Shown: positions 1 through 11,942, counted from the stretch's first letter. The stretch: 64,000 nt of DNA from Panulirus ornatus (GCF_036320965.1 NC_092241.1:7704569-7768568), one strand, 5' to 3'. The notes: generated from the letters alone by a model not told the origin. Translations and numbers: made by a program.

Positions 1-133
1 TGTGTGTGCGTGTGTGCTATCTATGACCCTGCGCCAAAGGACAGGATGAACAGGCGAGTTGGACTGTGAGCAATCTGCCCTTACCGGGACTCGAACCCTG
101 CCACGTGACATCCGTGAGTCACGACGCTGACCG

Positions 134-136
<3 letters not shown>
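1..136 (-). mobile_element. tRNA-derived SINE fragment
   Basis: Read on the minus strand, a B-box-like GGTTCGAGTCCC (complement of 86-97) follows an A-box-like stretch near 117-134. Downstream comes a body resembling the copies at 6457, 17735, 41192 and 54545 (clear cores are CTCACAGTCCAACTCGCCTG and GTTCATCCTG). The body runs out into TG/CA dinucleotides at the window edge, so it may be truncated. The SINE class is inferred from the promoter boxes and the recurring body. Confidence 0.6.

Positions 137-195
<59 letters not shown>
137..195. repeat. (TG)n microsatellite
   Basis: Nearly perfect TG dinucleotide tract next to the 5' head of the neighbouring SINE fragment. The following 196-480 shows no recognisable feature. 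Confidence 0.97.
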
Positions 196-480
196 CAAGC
201 TTCATTTTATTTTCTCGTCTCGTATAATCAGTTACACTGATTACTTCTGCGAGTTGGGTTACGAGGTTTCTAACTCGCTTGAGCTGAAAACCTCTCTAGA
301 AACGTCTAGAAGATCCCACAGAAACAATTGAAGATGGAATCCAAAGGAATCCACATCCGGTCGGTACGCTGGATTACATTCGAGGGAAAATGTAATTCTC
401 TGGTGGGGGGAAGGGACGCTGGAATTATGTTAGAGCAGTCACAGTTGGTTGGTCGCTTTTGGGCTACGTTTTCCAGTTAT

Positions 481-1853
481 AGTAAGGGTGGGTGAGGGAG
501 GGAGCCTTCTGCTGTACTGTCCTGTCTCCATCTATAGTGGTGGGTGGGGAGGGAGACTTCTGCTGTACTGTCCTGTCTCCATCTATAGTGGTGGGTGGGG
601 AGGAGGAGCCTTCTGCTGTACTGTCCTGTCTCCATCTATAGTGGTGGGTGGGGGAGGGAGCCTTCTGCTGTACTGTCCTGTCTCCATCTATAGTGGTGTG
701 TGGGGGAGGGAGCCTTCTGCTGTACTGTCCTGTCTCCATCTATAGTGGTGGGTGGGGGAGGAGCCTTCTGCTGTACTGTCCTGTCTCCATCTATAGTGGT
801 GGGTGGGGGAGGGAGCCTTCTGCTGTACTGTCCTGTCTCCATCTATAGTGGTGTGTGGGGGAGGGAGCCTTCTGCTGTACTGTCCTGTCTCCATCTATAG
901 TGGTGGGTGGGGGAGGAGCCTTCTGCTGTACTGTCCTGTCTCCATCTATAGTGGTGGGTGGGGGAGGGAGCCTTCTGCTGTACTGTCCTGTCTCCATCTA
1001 TAGTGGTGGGTGGAGGAGGAGCCTTCTGCTGTACTGTCCTGTCTCCATCTATAGTGGTGGGTGGGGGAGGGAGCCTTCTGCTGTACTGTCCTGTCTCCAT
1101 CTATAGTGGTGGGTGGGGGAGGAGCCTTCTGCTGTACTGTCCTGTCTCCATCTATAGTGGTGGGTGGGGGAGGGAGCCTTCTGCTGTACTGTCCTGTCTC
1201 CATCTATAGTGGTGGGTGGGGTAGGAGCCTTCTGCTGTACTGTCCTGTCTCCATCTATAGTGGTGGGTGGGGGTAGGAGCCTTCTGCTGTACTGTCCTGT
1301 CTCCATCTATAGTGGTGGGTGGGGGAGGGAGCCTTCTGCTGTACTGTCCTGTCTCCATCTATAGTGGTGGGTGAGGGAGGGAGCCTTCTGCTGTACTGTC
1401 CTGTCTCCATCTATAGTGGTGGGTGGGGAGGAGGAGCCTTCTGCTGTACTGTCCTGTCTCCATCTATAGTGGTGGGTGGGGAGGAGGAGCCTTCTGCTGT
1501 ACTGTCCTGTCTCCATCTATAGTGGTGGGTGGGGGAGGAGCCTTCTTCTGTACTGTCCTGTCTCCATCTATAGTGGTGGGTGAGGGAGGAGCCTTCTGCT
1601 GTACTGTCCTGTCTCCATCTATAGTGGTGGGTGGGGGAGGGAGCCTTCTGCTGTACTGTCCTGTCTCCATCTATAGTGGTGGGTGGGGGAGGAGCCTTCT
1701 TCTGTACTGTCCTGTCTCCATCTATAGTGGTGGGTGGGGGAGGAGCCTTCTTCTGTACTGTCCTGTCTCCATCTATAGTGGTGGGTGGGGGAGGAGCCTT
1801 CTGCTGTACTGTCCTGTCTCCATCTATAGTGGTGGGTGGGGGAGGGAGCCTAC
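481..1853. repeat. 52-bp minisatellite, locus 1
   Basis: About 26 head-to-tail copies of a 51-52-bp unit with core CTTCTGCTGTACTGTCCTGT followed by CTCCATCTATAG and a variable G-rich spacer (GGTGGGTGGGGGAGGGAG). One-base length changes in the G-rich part alternate between 51 and 52 bp. This opens overlapping reading frames on both strands that are artefacts of the repeat. The same unit recurs at 19977-20512. Confidence 0.97.
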
Positions 1854-1946
1854 ATGTGTACATGTACATAGCGCCTTACATATCCTCACAGATGACCATA
1901 AGTACTCACAGGGGACTGTATCGTGTGAACTCACGACCCAAAGTGT

Positions 1947-1947
<1 letters not shown>

Positions 1948-2018
<71 letters not shown>

Positions 2019-2042
2019 ACACACATACACACACACACACAC
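1948..2042. repeat. (CA)n microsatellite
   Basis: About 95 bp of CA repeat with a few TCA/TACA interruptions. The right flank (2068-2098, GCTGAGGTATGTGAGCAATC) resembles 8871-8905, which also borders a (CA)n tract. Confidence 0.96.
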
Positions 2043-2209
2043 CTTGCAGTGGGGTTGCTTTGGCTACACCGGAAGCTGAGGTATGTGAGCAATCTTGCCT
2101 CCCTCTCTCTCCTCACGATTCTTTATGGCCCGCTGAACAAGCGCCTGGAACACAAAGGTACGACCCTTGGGCGTGGCGGCGCTACGACCTTTGGAGGCAT
2201 GGAGGGGGT

Positions 2210-2225
2210 GGGGGGGGGGGGGGGG
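2210..2225. repeat. G homopolymer
   Basis: Uninterrupted run of 16 G within a G-rich stretch. Such runs are prone to length error in sequencing. Confidence 0.9.
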
Positions 2226-2249
2226 TGGCGCTTACGACGTGCTTGCCTT

Positions 2250-3365
2250 GTGCAATCTTTGAGCACGACGGTATATACGACCCTTGAGCACGACGGTATA
2301 CGACCCTTGAGCGCGACGGTATATACGACCCTTGAGCACGACGGTATATACGACCCTTGAGCACGACGGTATGTACGACCCTTGAGCACGACGGTATATA
2401 CGACCCTTGAGCACGACGGTATATACGACCCTTGAGCACGACGGTATATACGACCCTTGAGCACGACGGTATATACGACCCTTGAGCACGACGGTATATA
2501 CGACCCTTGAGCACGACGGTATATACGACCCTTGAGCGCGACGGTATATACGATCCTTGAGCACGACGGTATATACGACCCTTGAGCACGACGGTATATA
2601 CGACCCTTGAGCACGACGGTATATACGACCCTTGAGCACGACGGTATATACGACCCTTGAGCACGACGGTATATACGACCCTTGAGCACGACGGTATGTA
2701 CGACCCTTGAGCACGACGGTATATACGACCCTTGAGCACGACGGTATATACGACCCTTGAGCACGACGGTATATACGATCCTTGAGCACGACGGTATATA
2801 CGACCCTTGAGCACGACGGTATATACGACCCTTGAGCACGACGGTATATACGACCCTTGAGCAAGACGGTATATACGACCCTTGAGCACGACGGTATATA
2901 CGACCCTTGAGCACGACGGTATATACGACCCTTGAGCACGACGGTATATACGACCCTTGAGCACGACGGTATATACGACCCTTGAGCACGACGGTATATA
3001 CGACCCTTGAGCACGACGGTATATACGACCCTTGAGCACGACGGTATATACGACCCTTGAGCACGACGGTATATACGACCCTTGAGCAAGACGGTATATA
3101 CGACCCTTGAGCACGACGGTATATACGACCCTTGAACAAGACGGTATATACGACCCTTGAGCACGACGGTATATACGACCCTTGAGCACGACGGTATGTA
3201 CGACCCTTGAGCACAACGGTATACGACCCTTGAGCACGACGGTATATACGACCCTTGAGCACGACGGTATACACGACCCTTGAGCCCGACGGCATATGAC
3301 CCTTGAGCACGACGGTATACGACCCTTGAGCACGACGGTACGACCCTGGATTCCGACGGTACGAC
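2250..3365. repeat. 25-bp tandem array (CCTTGAGCACGACGGTATAT)
   Basis: About 44 copies of a 25-bp unit, CCTTGAGCACGACGGTATAT plus ACGAC. The last five copies lose the TATA insert and become the ~21-bp form CCTTGAGCACGACGGTACGA. That form is the monomer filling the tRNA-Gly cluster at 24-38.7 kb and the block at 56.2 kb. Reading frames of up to 395 codons on the minus strand are repeat translations. Confidence 0.97.
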
Positions 3366-3762
3366 CTTTTAAGATGGTCTCAAGTTTATTAACTTTGCGT
3401 TTGGCGGTGGGAGTCTGTCTGGTGAAGGGGGGGGGGGGGAGTGTGGGGGGGGGGCGATTGTACCAAAAGTGATCTAAAACTTCACATTTAGTTCGATTTT
3501 CAAATGTCTCAGGACTCTTGGTTGAGGCCTCGTGTAAGGTCGATGCTGCCCTCCGCGCAGGAGCAGGGAAATGCAGGCTCCTTTGGGCCGGGAGCCGTAA
3601 CGTTTTTTTCCATCTGCTTTGGATAGTGAAGCCCTCGTCGAAGTGGACTTCTTCCTTACGTTACTTGTAGGAGGAGCGTGGGAACACCCCCACTTAAATA
3701 CTTAACACTTTATGAGTATGACCTCCACAAGAGTGACCCAACGCTTCATCGCTCTGTGAGAG
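3366..3762. other. no gene seen
   Basis: Unique-looking sequence with G-rich runs at 3427-3455. No promoter, exon or RNA gene is recognisable. Confidence 0.6.
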
Positions 3763-4234
3763 GATTGGGTATATTCCCTTCGCTTCGAACTCGACCCATA
3801 TTGGGTATATTCCCTTCGCTTCGAACTCGACCCATATTGGGTATATCCCCTTCGCTTCGAACTCGCCCCATATTGGGTATATCCCCTTCGCTTCGAACTT
3901 GACCCATATTGGGTATATTCCCTTCGCTTCGAACTCGACCCATATTGGGTATATTCCCTTCGCTTCGAACTCGACCCATATTGGGTATATCCCCTTCGCT
4001 TCGAACTCGACCCATATTGGGTATATTCCCTTCGCTTCGAACTTGACCCATATTGGGTATATTCCCTTCTCTTCGAACTCGACCCATATTGGGTATATTC
4101 CCTTCGCTTCGAACTCGACCCATATTGGGTATATTCCCTTCGCTTCGAACTCGACCCATATTGGGTATATTCCCTTCGCTTCGAACTCGACCCATATTGG
4201 GTATATTCCCTTCGCTTCGAACTCGACCCATATA
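3763..4234. repeat. 36-bp tandem array
   Basis: About 13 copies of a 36-bp unit (TTGGGTATATTCCCTTCGCT then TCGAACTCGACCCATA). The period is divisible by three, so long frames remain open in several phases on both strands. Substitutions are few (T/C in ATTCCC/ATCCCC, ACTCG/ACTTG). Confidence 0.97.
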
Positions 4235-4289
4235 AAAAAGAGAAATTTCGTACATTCAGACAATCCACGGCTTCGGCTGAGGTCATGGA

Positions 4290-4640
4290 ACGATATATAG
4301 AGCTTCAATTCGCTCCATAATTCCAGGCACGTGTTTAAGTCACGAGATAATGTAATTCCAGGCACGTGTTTAAGTCACGAGATAATGTAATTCCAGGCAC
4401 GTCTTTAAGTCACGAGAAAATGTAATTCCAGAACCCTAAGTTCATAGTCAACTTGAGGAGAATACCTCCGCTGGAATTCCAGTTCGGGGCCTGGGGAAAG
4501 ACGGTCTTCTTTTCCTTTCTTAATCCTGGAAGCACCACAGAAGGATTTCAGACCTTGCCTTCCAGTTTCTAGAAGTTGTTCCAGCTATTCTAAGTTCGAG
4601 GTTTCCATGAAAATTGCCTGGCTAATCCAGCTCACTACGC
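4290..4640. repeat. diverged duplicated segment, copy 1
   Basis: Contains three ~36-bp copies of ATTCCAGGCACGTGTTTAAG plus TCACGAGATAATG (4320-4425). Then come GCTGGAATTCCAGTT, a T-rich stretch, CCTGGAAGC and repeated TTCCAG words. The same order of landmarks occurs at 7540-7800, indicating an old duplication. Function unknown. Confidence 0.55.
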
Positions 4641-4689
4641 CATGATCCAGTCCGTGGCTGCAATGCTAGTGCAAGGAGAAGAGGAGGAC

Positions 4690-5040
4690 TGGTGGAGCGT
4701 CAGGTGGATGGGGAACAAGGGAGACTAGAAAACGGTGTGAAGGAAAGGGGAAAGACTACAAGGACCAAGAGGAAAAAGAGGAGATGAAAGAAGAGGAGCG
4801 GGAGAAGGAGGAGGAAGAAGAGGAAGAAGGAAAGATGAGAACGATGTCAAAGAAAAGCTTCATGAGGCCGGAAAAAACCAGAGAAGCGAGAGGAAGGAAC
4901 CAGTGAAGACGCTGGAAAGGGAGAAGGAAAGGGAGGAGGAGGAACAGTAGCAAGAGGCGAGGATCGAAGAGGAGGAGGAGGAACAGTAGCAAGAAGCGAG
5001 GATCAGGAAGAGGAGGAGGAAGAAGAAGAGGCGAAAGAGG
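4690..5040. repeat. purine-rich GAGGA/AGGAAG tract
   Basis: Degenerate polypurine stretch. It includes a ~51-bp near-duplication (GGAGGAGGAACAGTAGCAAG at about 4933 and 4975). No gene recognised. Confidence 0.8.
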
Positions 5041-5958
5041 TGAGAATGTGCACGAGGGTGAGGGGAGGAAGCAGAAAATGTAGACTATACAACGTCACTC
5101 CAAACTACATTAGCGTTGTTTGTGGTGTTTACCATCAGTCCTCAGTTACAACAGACCCTGTGTGTGTGTGTGTGTGTGTGTGTAAGACAATCACGCCACA
5201 CCAGGACTACAGAAGTGGACGTCTTCACTCGTAGAATACCTAGGCATTTCTAGAGGCCATTAGAGAGAACTCTTGGAAACCTTCTTGGAACACTTCCAGT
5301 ATTCGACTGAAACTCTGTGAGGATGGGCAGAAAATAATACTCTCCAGCGCCCCCTCACAGTGTATTCACATGCCCTCTTGAGGCACTCGAACGATCCTGG
5401 AAAGACACATTTGAGTACGAAAATGGACGCAGGATACCTTCTTGGAACTCCCAGGTACTACGGGATACCTAAGAAGCCATTTGGTACTCTAGGAGCATTG
5501 AAGAGACGCGCGGAAGGGCCCCTGAGCAGCTCTTGAGGAGTCCTGAAGGAGGTTGCACGAAGGTAATTAGGGGCTGGAGGCGCTCATAGGCACCCTGGTG
5601 ACACGCTGTCTCCCTCAGGAAGACCGAGCGATGAACAATCTCTCGGGGTTCTCTGTCGGTTCCACTCGACCAACTGGGTTTGTGTGTGTGTATAGAGTCG
5701 GGGGAGGGCGGGGGGGAGGTGTATATAGATGCGCGTAGGCACGCTCGTAGATACGCAGAACCTACGACAGGGACAGAGGGTACTGATTGACGCCACGGAG
5801 CGAAGAGACGGGGGGACGATGAAGAATTGGGGGACATGGTAGATCAATTAAACGAAGCTGTGCAGAAGTTATGCACTGCTTGCGACAGAACAACCAAGGA
5901 GGCAGATACCTCGTTCGATGGGAGGTATGGATAAGTCACAGAGCATTGAGGAACACTG
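5041..5958. other. no gene seen
   Basis: Mostly unique sequence with a short (TG)n at 5158-5183. Minus-strand frames of about 90-120 codons (5469-5847) have no recognisable domain, and their composition resembles chance open frames. Confidence 0.5.
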
Positions 5959-6064
5959 GTTGTTGGCGATGGTGGAGATGACAGATCCTTGACGATGGTG
6001 GAGGTGACAGATCCTTGACGATGGTGGAGATGACAGATCCTTGACGATGGTGGAGGTGACAGAA
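5959..6064. repeat. 26-bp tandem repeat
   Basis: Four copies of GATGGTGGAGGTGACAGATC plus CTTGAC with A/G variation. Confidence 0.9.
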
Positions 6065-6450
6065 GTATACAGAGGTTGAAGGTGCAACACTGTAGGACCT
6101 GCCCGACGATGGGGTAGCACCGCAACTGAGAACGTAGGTGATGTGAGAGGTAGATGAATGTAAGTCAGTGATGGACTGGATGAAGACCGTTTATCTACCA
6201 AGGATAAAAGGTGGAGAGGGACCGATAGACACTATTAGACTCCTTGAGGCTACAGAGGTGCTGGGTACAAGAATCCAATATGGGATCAGACTGAGAACTC
6301 AACAAATCTCGATTCAGCAAAAATATAGAAACACGGTGGAAACATTGAACTTCTTTACATCACAGAAGCTCTCCCTCTATCAGGACAAAGTACTGTGCGT
6401 ATAGGTCAGCCTACGAAACTTCGTACAAGAGCGTGCACTATAGACCTTGT
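6065..6450. other. no gene recognised
   Basis: Holds a 78-codon plus-strand frame (6168-6404) of ordinary amino-acid composition. I cannot assign it to a family and see no splice or promoter context that would support it. Confidence 0.4.
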
Positions 6451-6456
6451 TTCGTG

Positions 6457-6715
6457 TAGCGGTTAGCGTTCCTGACCATGATGGCATTCACTGGGGCCGC
6501 CCAGGGTCGAGCATGGCACAGGTTCGAATCCCGGTTGCGGCAGTCGGTCCACAGTCAACCCAGCTGTTCATCCGCCCCTAGGGGTCGAGTCGATAAAATG
6601 GGTGCCTGGCTCAGGCTAGGGTTTATACATATAACGTTAATGGGATGGCTTTGATTACGGCCTCAGTTGCCCGTGCCGTCTCAGCTGACATAAATAAAAC
6701 TAAAAGGGACCAATT
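6457..6715 (+). mobile_element. tRNA-derived SINE, most complete copy
   Basis: A-box-like TAGCGGTTAGCG (6457-6468) and B box GGTTCGAATCCC (6521-6532) form a tRNA-related head. A body follows with CAGTCAACCCAGCTGTTCAT (from 6554) and GGCTCAGGCTAGGGTTTA. Unlike the other copies it continues for about 100 bp into a different tail ending ACATAAATAAAACTAAAA near 6706, instead of entering (TG)n. This may be the full 3' end, possibly shared with a partner LINE (inference). Confidence 0.72.
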
Positions 6716-7094
6716 AAGGTCAAGAGACTCGACGAACTGGCGGTGTTGTACACTAGTCGCGTCCCCCGACCACTGCTACGTTTCGCCTCGGCTTCGGTGA
6801 CGTAAGTCCTGCTCGCTTCTCAACCCGACGTCGGCCCGAAGACTCTTTCGCGACGGAGGAGCGACGGATGGACAACGCTTGCCGGGACTTCCCTGCAGAC
6901 GCTTGCAAGAGCAGGAAGGGTTTGTAGAATGGAGACACGACGTAATGAATAACTCCTCTTCCTTTTCTTCGTTGGGTTCTTGGGAAGTTCCCAGGTTGTA
7001 GTGGTTGTAATGGTTATGTCTTTGACGTTCGTCGTTGTACAGCGATTTCTGTGGGTGTTGTGGGCACGGTCGACCCTTGCACTCGACCAGGGTT
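6716..7094. other. no gene seen
   Basis: Unique-looking GC-moderate sequence. A 120-codon minus-strand frame (6776-7138) overlaps the start of the neighbouring minisatellite and has no recognisable domain. Confidence 0.45.
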
Positions 7095-7412
7095 ACCCAA
7101 CCGAGGGCACCCTGCCAGAAGCACTCTACCTGGAACACCCTACCAGGAGCACTCTACCAGGGTTACCCAACCGAAGGCACCCTGCCAGAAGCATTCTACC
7201 TGGAACATCCTACCAGTAGCACCCTACCAGAAGCATTCTACCTGGAACACCCTACCAGGAGCACCCTACTAGGAACAGCTTACCAGGAAGACCCTACTAG
7301 GACCAGCCTACCAGGAGCACCCTACCAGGAAGACCCTACTAGGACCAGCCTACCAGGAGCACCCTACCAGAAGCATTCTACCAGGAACACCCTACCAGGA
7401 ACACCCTATCGA
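7095..7412. repeat. 15-bp minisatellite
   Basis: Degenerate copies of ACCCTACCAGGAGCA/ACCCTACCAGGAACA, with longer composite units early (ACCCAACCGAGGGCACCCTG). The period is a multiple of three, so all three plus-strand frames stay open and look like Pro/Thr-rich peptides. Confidence 0.93.
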
Positions 7413-7539
7413 TTATCGACACCACCAGTCGGATAAGCCCTTCCATCCATTTCAATAATCGTGTTACGTTTAGGCTTCGAGAGCACACTGCTTATGAGGT
7501 CGCCGACGAAAAATTCCCTCCTTCCCCCCCCTTACGTTC

Positions 7540-7800
7540 ACGCGTGAATTACCCTTGCGTGTTTAACTCCCGCGCTAATGTGGTTCCAGGATCCAGGCTC
7601 TCGCTTAAGACTTACCGTAACTCGAGGCTCCAGAGGGGAAAAGGATAATTCAGCTGGAATTCCAGTTTACGTCACAGATTTCTTCTTTTTTTTTCTCTCT
7701 CTCTAATCTTGGAAGTGTTCCAGGGGGATTCCCAGTGATGTGCTCTCATTTCCAGGAAGGGGTTCCAGATATTCCAGTTTGGGGATTCCAGGGAATCCCT
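7540..7800. repeat. diverged duplicated segment, copy 2
   Basis: Matches the landmark order of 4290-4640: CGTGTTTAA, AATGTGGTTCCAGG, CAGCTGGAATTCCAGTTTAC, a T-rich run, ATCTTGGAAGTGTTCCAG and several TTCCAG words. Spacing differs, so it is an old or rearranged duplicate. Confidence 0.5.
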
Positions 7801-8480
7801 TGTGCCCGCTTCCACAACTGAATGTTAGCTTAGATATCTATAGGTGCGTGAGTGATGGTGGACAGTGAGGGAGAAGTATGAGGAATGTTGGAGAAACTAG
7901 ATGAAGAGGATGAGGTGGAGAGATGAAAGGGAAGGAGGAAAGAAGGGAAAGGGAGAAGAGGAGATGGTAGCTTACGTATAAGGGCCGTCTCGACTCCACT
8001 GAAGGTCCAGGACCTGATTCAGTGTCTGAAACCAGTCATGGGAGCGGGAAGGAAAGAAAAAGCCTCATGTTAGCATTGCACATCTTAGTCCATGAACCCA
8101 TCCGTCGTTTGTTTGTCATGCAACCTATGGGTCGCCTGTGAGCGCTCAAGCAACACTTCATCACTGGACATTCAAGGAAATACTCAGATGGACCCCAGAC
8201 TTACTCCCATGACTTGCTTCGGACTACAAATTTTCAGGTCCTGGACCCTCAGTGCAGTCGAGACGTCCATTAGACCTGCGTTAACGTATTTAGATGTAAG
8301 TGTGAACACACACGGACACATATCCACCCGCACAGATCCCTTGCCACGAGAGATCCCTCGTCCCTTAGTCGCAGTTCGACACCACACCCCCACACAACCA
8401 CATCCAGCCCGTCCGAACTCGTAGAATCATTACAAGAAGATGCTGTTGGTGTCCGCCTAACACATGTATATGTGTAAAAC
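7801..8480. other. no gene seen
   Basis: A purine-rich patch (7855-7965) and otherwise unique sequence. A 110-codon plus-strand frame (8092-8424) has no recognisable domain. Confidence 0.45.
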
Positions 8481-8485
8481 TCCCG

Positions 8486-8543
<58 letters not shown>

Positions 8544-8601
8544 ACACACACACAGACAGGAGAAAAGACATAGGACTTACAGTGTATATGTATAAGTGTG
8601 A

Positions 8602-8684
<83 letters not shown>

Positions 8685-8765
8685 ACCCACAAGAAATAAA
8701 GTAATCAGAAATAGTAATCACATACTTAACACACACACACACACACACATACATATACATACACA

Positions 8766-8814
<49 letters not shown>
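8462..8814. repeat. compound (CA)n-(CT)n-(CA)n microsatellite
   Basis: (CA)n 8491-8555, (CT)n 8606-8680 and (CA)n 8731-8814 are separated by short unique spacers. The left flank GTGTAAAACTCCCGTCTTTC (8471-8490) resembles the flank of other CA tracts at 18105, 52214 and 54780 (complement), a sign of a shared inserted element. Confidence 0.95.
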
Positions 8815-8815
<1 letters not shown>

Positions 8816-9940
8816 CGTGTGACCACACAGTCAGCCTTGCGTGGCAAAGCCTTCCCTCCTCCCTTCCCCCGGATGCTGAGGCATGTGAACGATTCCTGCC
8901 ACTTTAGTGCAGTTCCGGTGTATCCTGCGGCCGAGTCCTGAGCCCTTCCCGTGTATCCTGTAGCCTCCCCGTGTATCCTGGTGATAGATAGGATCCCTCC
9001 CCTCTATACATGTGTCTCGGTGTTCGTGAAACTGTTTCTATATCCTCGTCTTCCTGTCATTGATCTCAATCTATCCTGGTGCTATTAAGGAGTCTTAGTC
9101 ATGTGTATCTGTGTCTAATCTTATGTGTCTTGGGCTGTTCTTCATGTATTATGCTAATGCACACGCTACATATGTATCGTTATGTTTGTAGTGTAGAGAC
9201 TTCTGTCTACCTAGTAAGGTGATGGCGAAATTCTTATTCTGAACCGTTGCTCCGTTTAAGACGATGGATTGATCCATCCTTGTTTGGAGTCCTGCACTCA
9301 CGTCTGGGGTGGTTCTAGCTCTGTATCCTTACTTAAGAGTTGACAATCGAAAGCAGTCCTGCTTATAAATTGTCCCAGGCTAACTTCTAAACTTGTCCCC
9401 CCTGTCCTACGCCGCACTGTTGGATCACTTTTTCTCTTCTATAGGTATTACTTTGGTTTTTAGCTCCCGAGAGCTAGCTGCCTGTGTGCCCCCCACACCA
9501 CTAGCTAGACCATGCAATACTCAGCAAGCTGCGGTGTTACATGATTACTGCGAGGCCATCGGGAACTCATTGGTGGGCCGTTTTGATACCTCTTTCTTAT
9601 CCTACACCTTAAAGCCTTGGAAATCTCTTACCTTCTCATGTCTTTCCCAATAACTATAACCAAGCATATGATTTAAGAGACAGGGTTTTCTTTTCCTTCG
9701 AAATTCGTAAACACTTTCCCTTGTCTCTTCTTTTTTTCCCTTTCGTTCACCTCTCTGTATTTCGATGAAGGCTCGGCTTTGATCTCGACTGGAGCCTCCA
9801 ATGTATAAGAAAAAAATATATGTATACATACCCCCGCCAGACTGGGTCGTGTGTGTGGTTAATGTTCTTAGTTTGGAAAGGAGATTGGCCAGTCGCAGCT
9901 AAGAAATGTTCACTATATTTATATCTATGGATGGCTGGAG

Positions 9941-9943
<3 letters not shown>
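8815..9943. other. mostly unique sequence, possible LINE 3' remnant
   Basis: No functional gene seen. In the plus-strand frame 9393-9653 the C-terminal part reads FDTSFLSYTLKPWKSL (9580-9630), resembling the W-x-S-L end of some LINE polyproteins. That resemblance is weak and from memory of the family, so it is inference only. 9020-9390 has nothing recognisable. Confidence 0.35.

Positions 9944-10018
<75 letters not shown>
9944..10018. repeat. (CT)n microsatellite
   Basis: Perfect CT tract of about 75 bp. The following 10019-10680 is unique-looking, with a T-rich patch at 10286-10320 and no recognisable gene. Confidence 0.97.
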
Positions 10019-10020
<2 letters not shown>

Positions 10021-10681
10021 CTCGTCTTCTTGCACCAAAGAAGTAAGTCTGTCTTGTCTTAGTTCCTTTCGAATTACCGTTTAGAAAGGAGGTAGCAGAC
10101 CTCTCTGAAGGACGTAAGGCTTCTTGGGAGCCAAGTGTGTTGTCCCCCTATCAATGCTGTTGTCCACATCTCTAGGATATACATCAGTAGTCTGTCCTCT
10201 CTGTCTTTTACTCTCTGCCATTCATTATGCACTCCTTCCATTGAGCATTTGCGAGTTAAATGTGTGTGGTTTAACTCGTTTTATGTTGTTCTCTTTTTTT
10301 CTTCTTTTTTTTTCCTTCTTCGGTATTTTCGACAAAGGGGTGTTTCGAGTTTGTGATGAGCAAGGGCGATTTCATGTGTGTCCCTTCCCCTCCATCTGTC
10401 GCATCTGAGAGGCGTGATGTGTGTGGTGGAAGGACTTGAACACCATTTACCCGGTGTAACTTCTGTCGCCCTCAGGGGAGATTGCTTCCTTCTCCCCACC
10501 TTCCCCCAAGGTGTTGCCACCACGGGAGAGTCGGCCCTCCCCAAGGGGTGCCATTGGTGGAGGTGCCAGGAGGTTGAATAAGGAAGGCAGGGATGGGGTA
10601 GGGAGGGCGCTATGTTAACTTGTCCACGTGGTTTATGTTAACCTGTTCTGTTGTTACGTTTCGTGTTGCTAATGTGCTACC

Positions 10682-10891
10682 ACTGCCTCCTCCTCCTCCT
10701 CCTTCCCCTCCTCCTCCTCCTCCTCCTCCTCCTCCTCTCTCTCTCCCTCCCTCTCCTCCCCACCACCACCACCACCCGCTGGCCTTCTTCTCCCCCAGGT
10801 TCCTCAGCCTCTCCCCACCATCCAGACTCCTCCTTAGCTGCTCTCCCCCCACTCCTCCTCCTCCTCCTCCTCCCCCGCCCCCAACAGCCCT

Positions 10892-10972
<81 letters not shown>
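10682..10972. repeat. (CCT)n / polypyrimidine and (CT)n tract
   Basis: CCT triplets at 10682-10735 and 10850-10873, a CACCAC patch near 10762, then perfect (CT)n at 10903-10970. Long frames on both strands, including one of 333 codons starting at 10620, are low-complexity artefacts. Confidence 0.96.
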
Positions 10973-10973
<1 letters not shown>

Positions 10974-11039
10974 TGCAGGCAGGTAACTGGCGTGTACAGC
11001 AGGCGACCGCATTCCAGCTCTCCATTCGCCCTATATTGT

Positions 11040-11460
11040 TTGGTTGCCCCCCCACCACCCACCCACACCCCCCCACGACCCACCCACGACCCACCCACAC
11101 CCCCACCTGCTTCTTCCCCCACCACCACCCCAACCCCCCACCCGAGTCTTGCCCCACCACCACCCCACCCGAGTCTTGCCCCACCACCACCCCACCCGAG
11201 TCTTGCCCCACCACCACCCCACCCGAGTCTTGCCCCACCACCACCCCACCCGAGTCTTGCCCCACCACCGCCCCGCGCATCTTGCCCCGTGCCACGCAAG
11301 GCAGAGTCCGGGGAGCAACATGACCCAATGGTGAGATTGGGGCAACCATCACCCCTCCTCCCCCTCCCTCTCCTCCCCCTCCCTCCCCCTCCTCCCCCTC
11401 CCTCTCCTCCCTCTCCCTCTCCTCCCTCTTCCCCCCTCTCGACCCACCCCTCCCCCACCC
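11040..11460. repeat. 27-bp CCACC minisatellite and polypyrimidine
   Basis: Five 27-bp copies of GTCTTGCCCCACCACCACCC plus CACCCGA (11144-11275) lie between a CCCACC-rich leader and a CCCTCC-rich trailer (11350-11455). Confidence 0.95.
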
Positions 11461-11523
11461 CGGACACACATGACCTCCTCGCCGCCGCGTTCATGACCCA
11501 GTTGGTATATACAGTCAGGTCAA

Positions 11524-11602
<79 letters not shown>

Positions 11603-11612
11603 TCTCTCTCTT
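11524..11612. repeat. (CT)n microsatellite
   Basis: CT tract broken once by CTGT near 11589. Confidence 0.97.
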
Positions 11613-11688
11613 CAACGCTGACCAAAAGTGATGCAATTTTCAGTCTGGACCTCATCTGTGGCCTTGTGCCAAACTGTGGTAGACTGTG

Positions 11689-11690
<2 letters not shown>

Positions 11691-11727
<37 letters not shown>

Positions 11728-11887
11728 CAAAGGCTGCGCCGCCTGCAGTAGCAGGGAAACTTGGACGCCATGAGACTCAAAAAAAGGGTTTTCTTTGTAC
11801 CAGTCTGTGCTCCCAGTGATGTATCCTCACCGTTGGTGGATTTCCTTTTTCTTGAGCTGCTGTGTAACCGAAAGCAGGCGGAATCCG

Positions 11888-11936
<49 letters not shown>

Positions 11937-11942
11937 ACACAC
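11691..11942. repeat. two (CA)n microsatellites
   Basis: (CA)n at 11691-11725 and 11891-11942, separated by about 165 bp of unique sequence. 11943-12146 holds AT-rich unique sequence. Confidence 0.95.

Noticed and set aside
2123..3310. 395-codon minus-strand frame (and two overlapping frames)
   Set aside because: It lies wholly in the 25-bp array. A 75-base cycle gives the same peptide in all three frames, so the frame is a by-product of the repeat.
6168..6404. 78-codon frame with ordinary composition
   Set aside because: No recognisable domain, splice context or promoter. Within chance expectation for 64 kb.
9393..9653. 86-codon frame as a gene
   Set aside because: Only its end resembles a LINE C-terminus, and weakly. 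Noted as a possible remnant, not as a gene.
10620..11621. 333-codon Pro/Leu/Ser frame
   Set aside because: Translation of (CCT)n, (CT)n and CCACC repeats, with equally long frames on the other strand.
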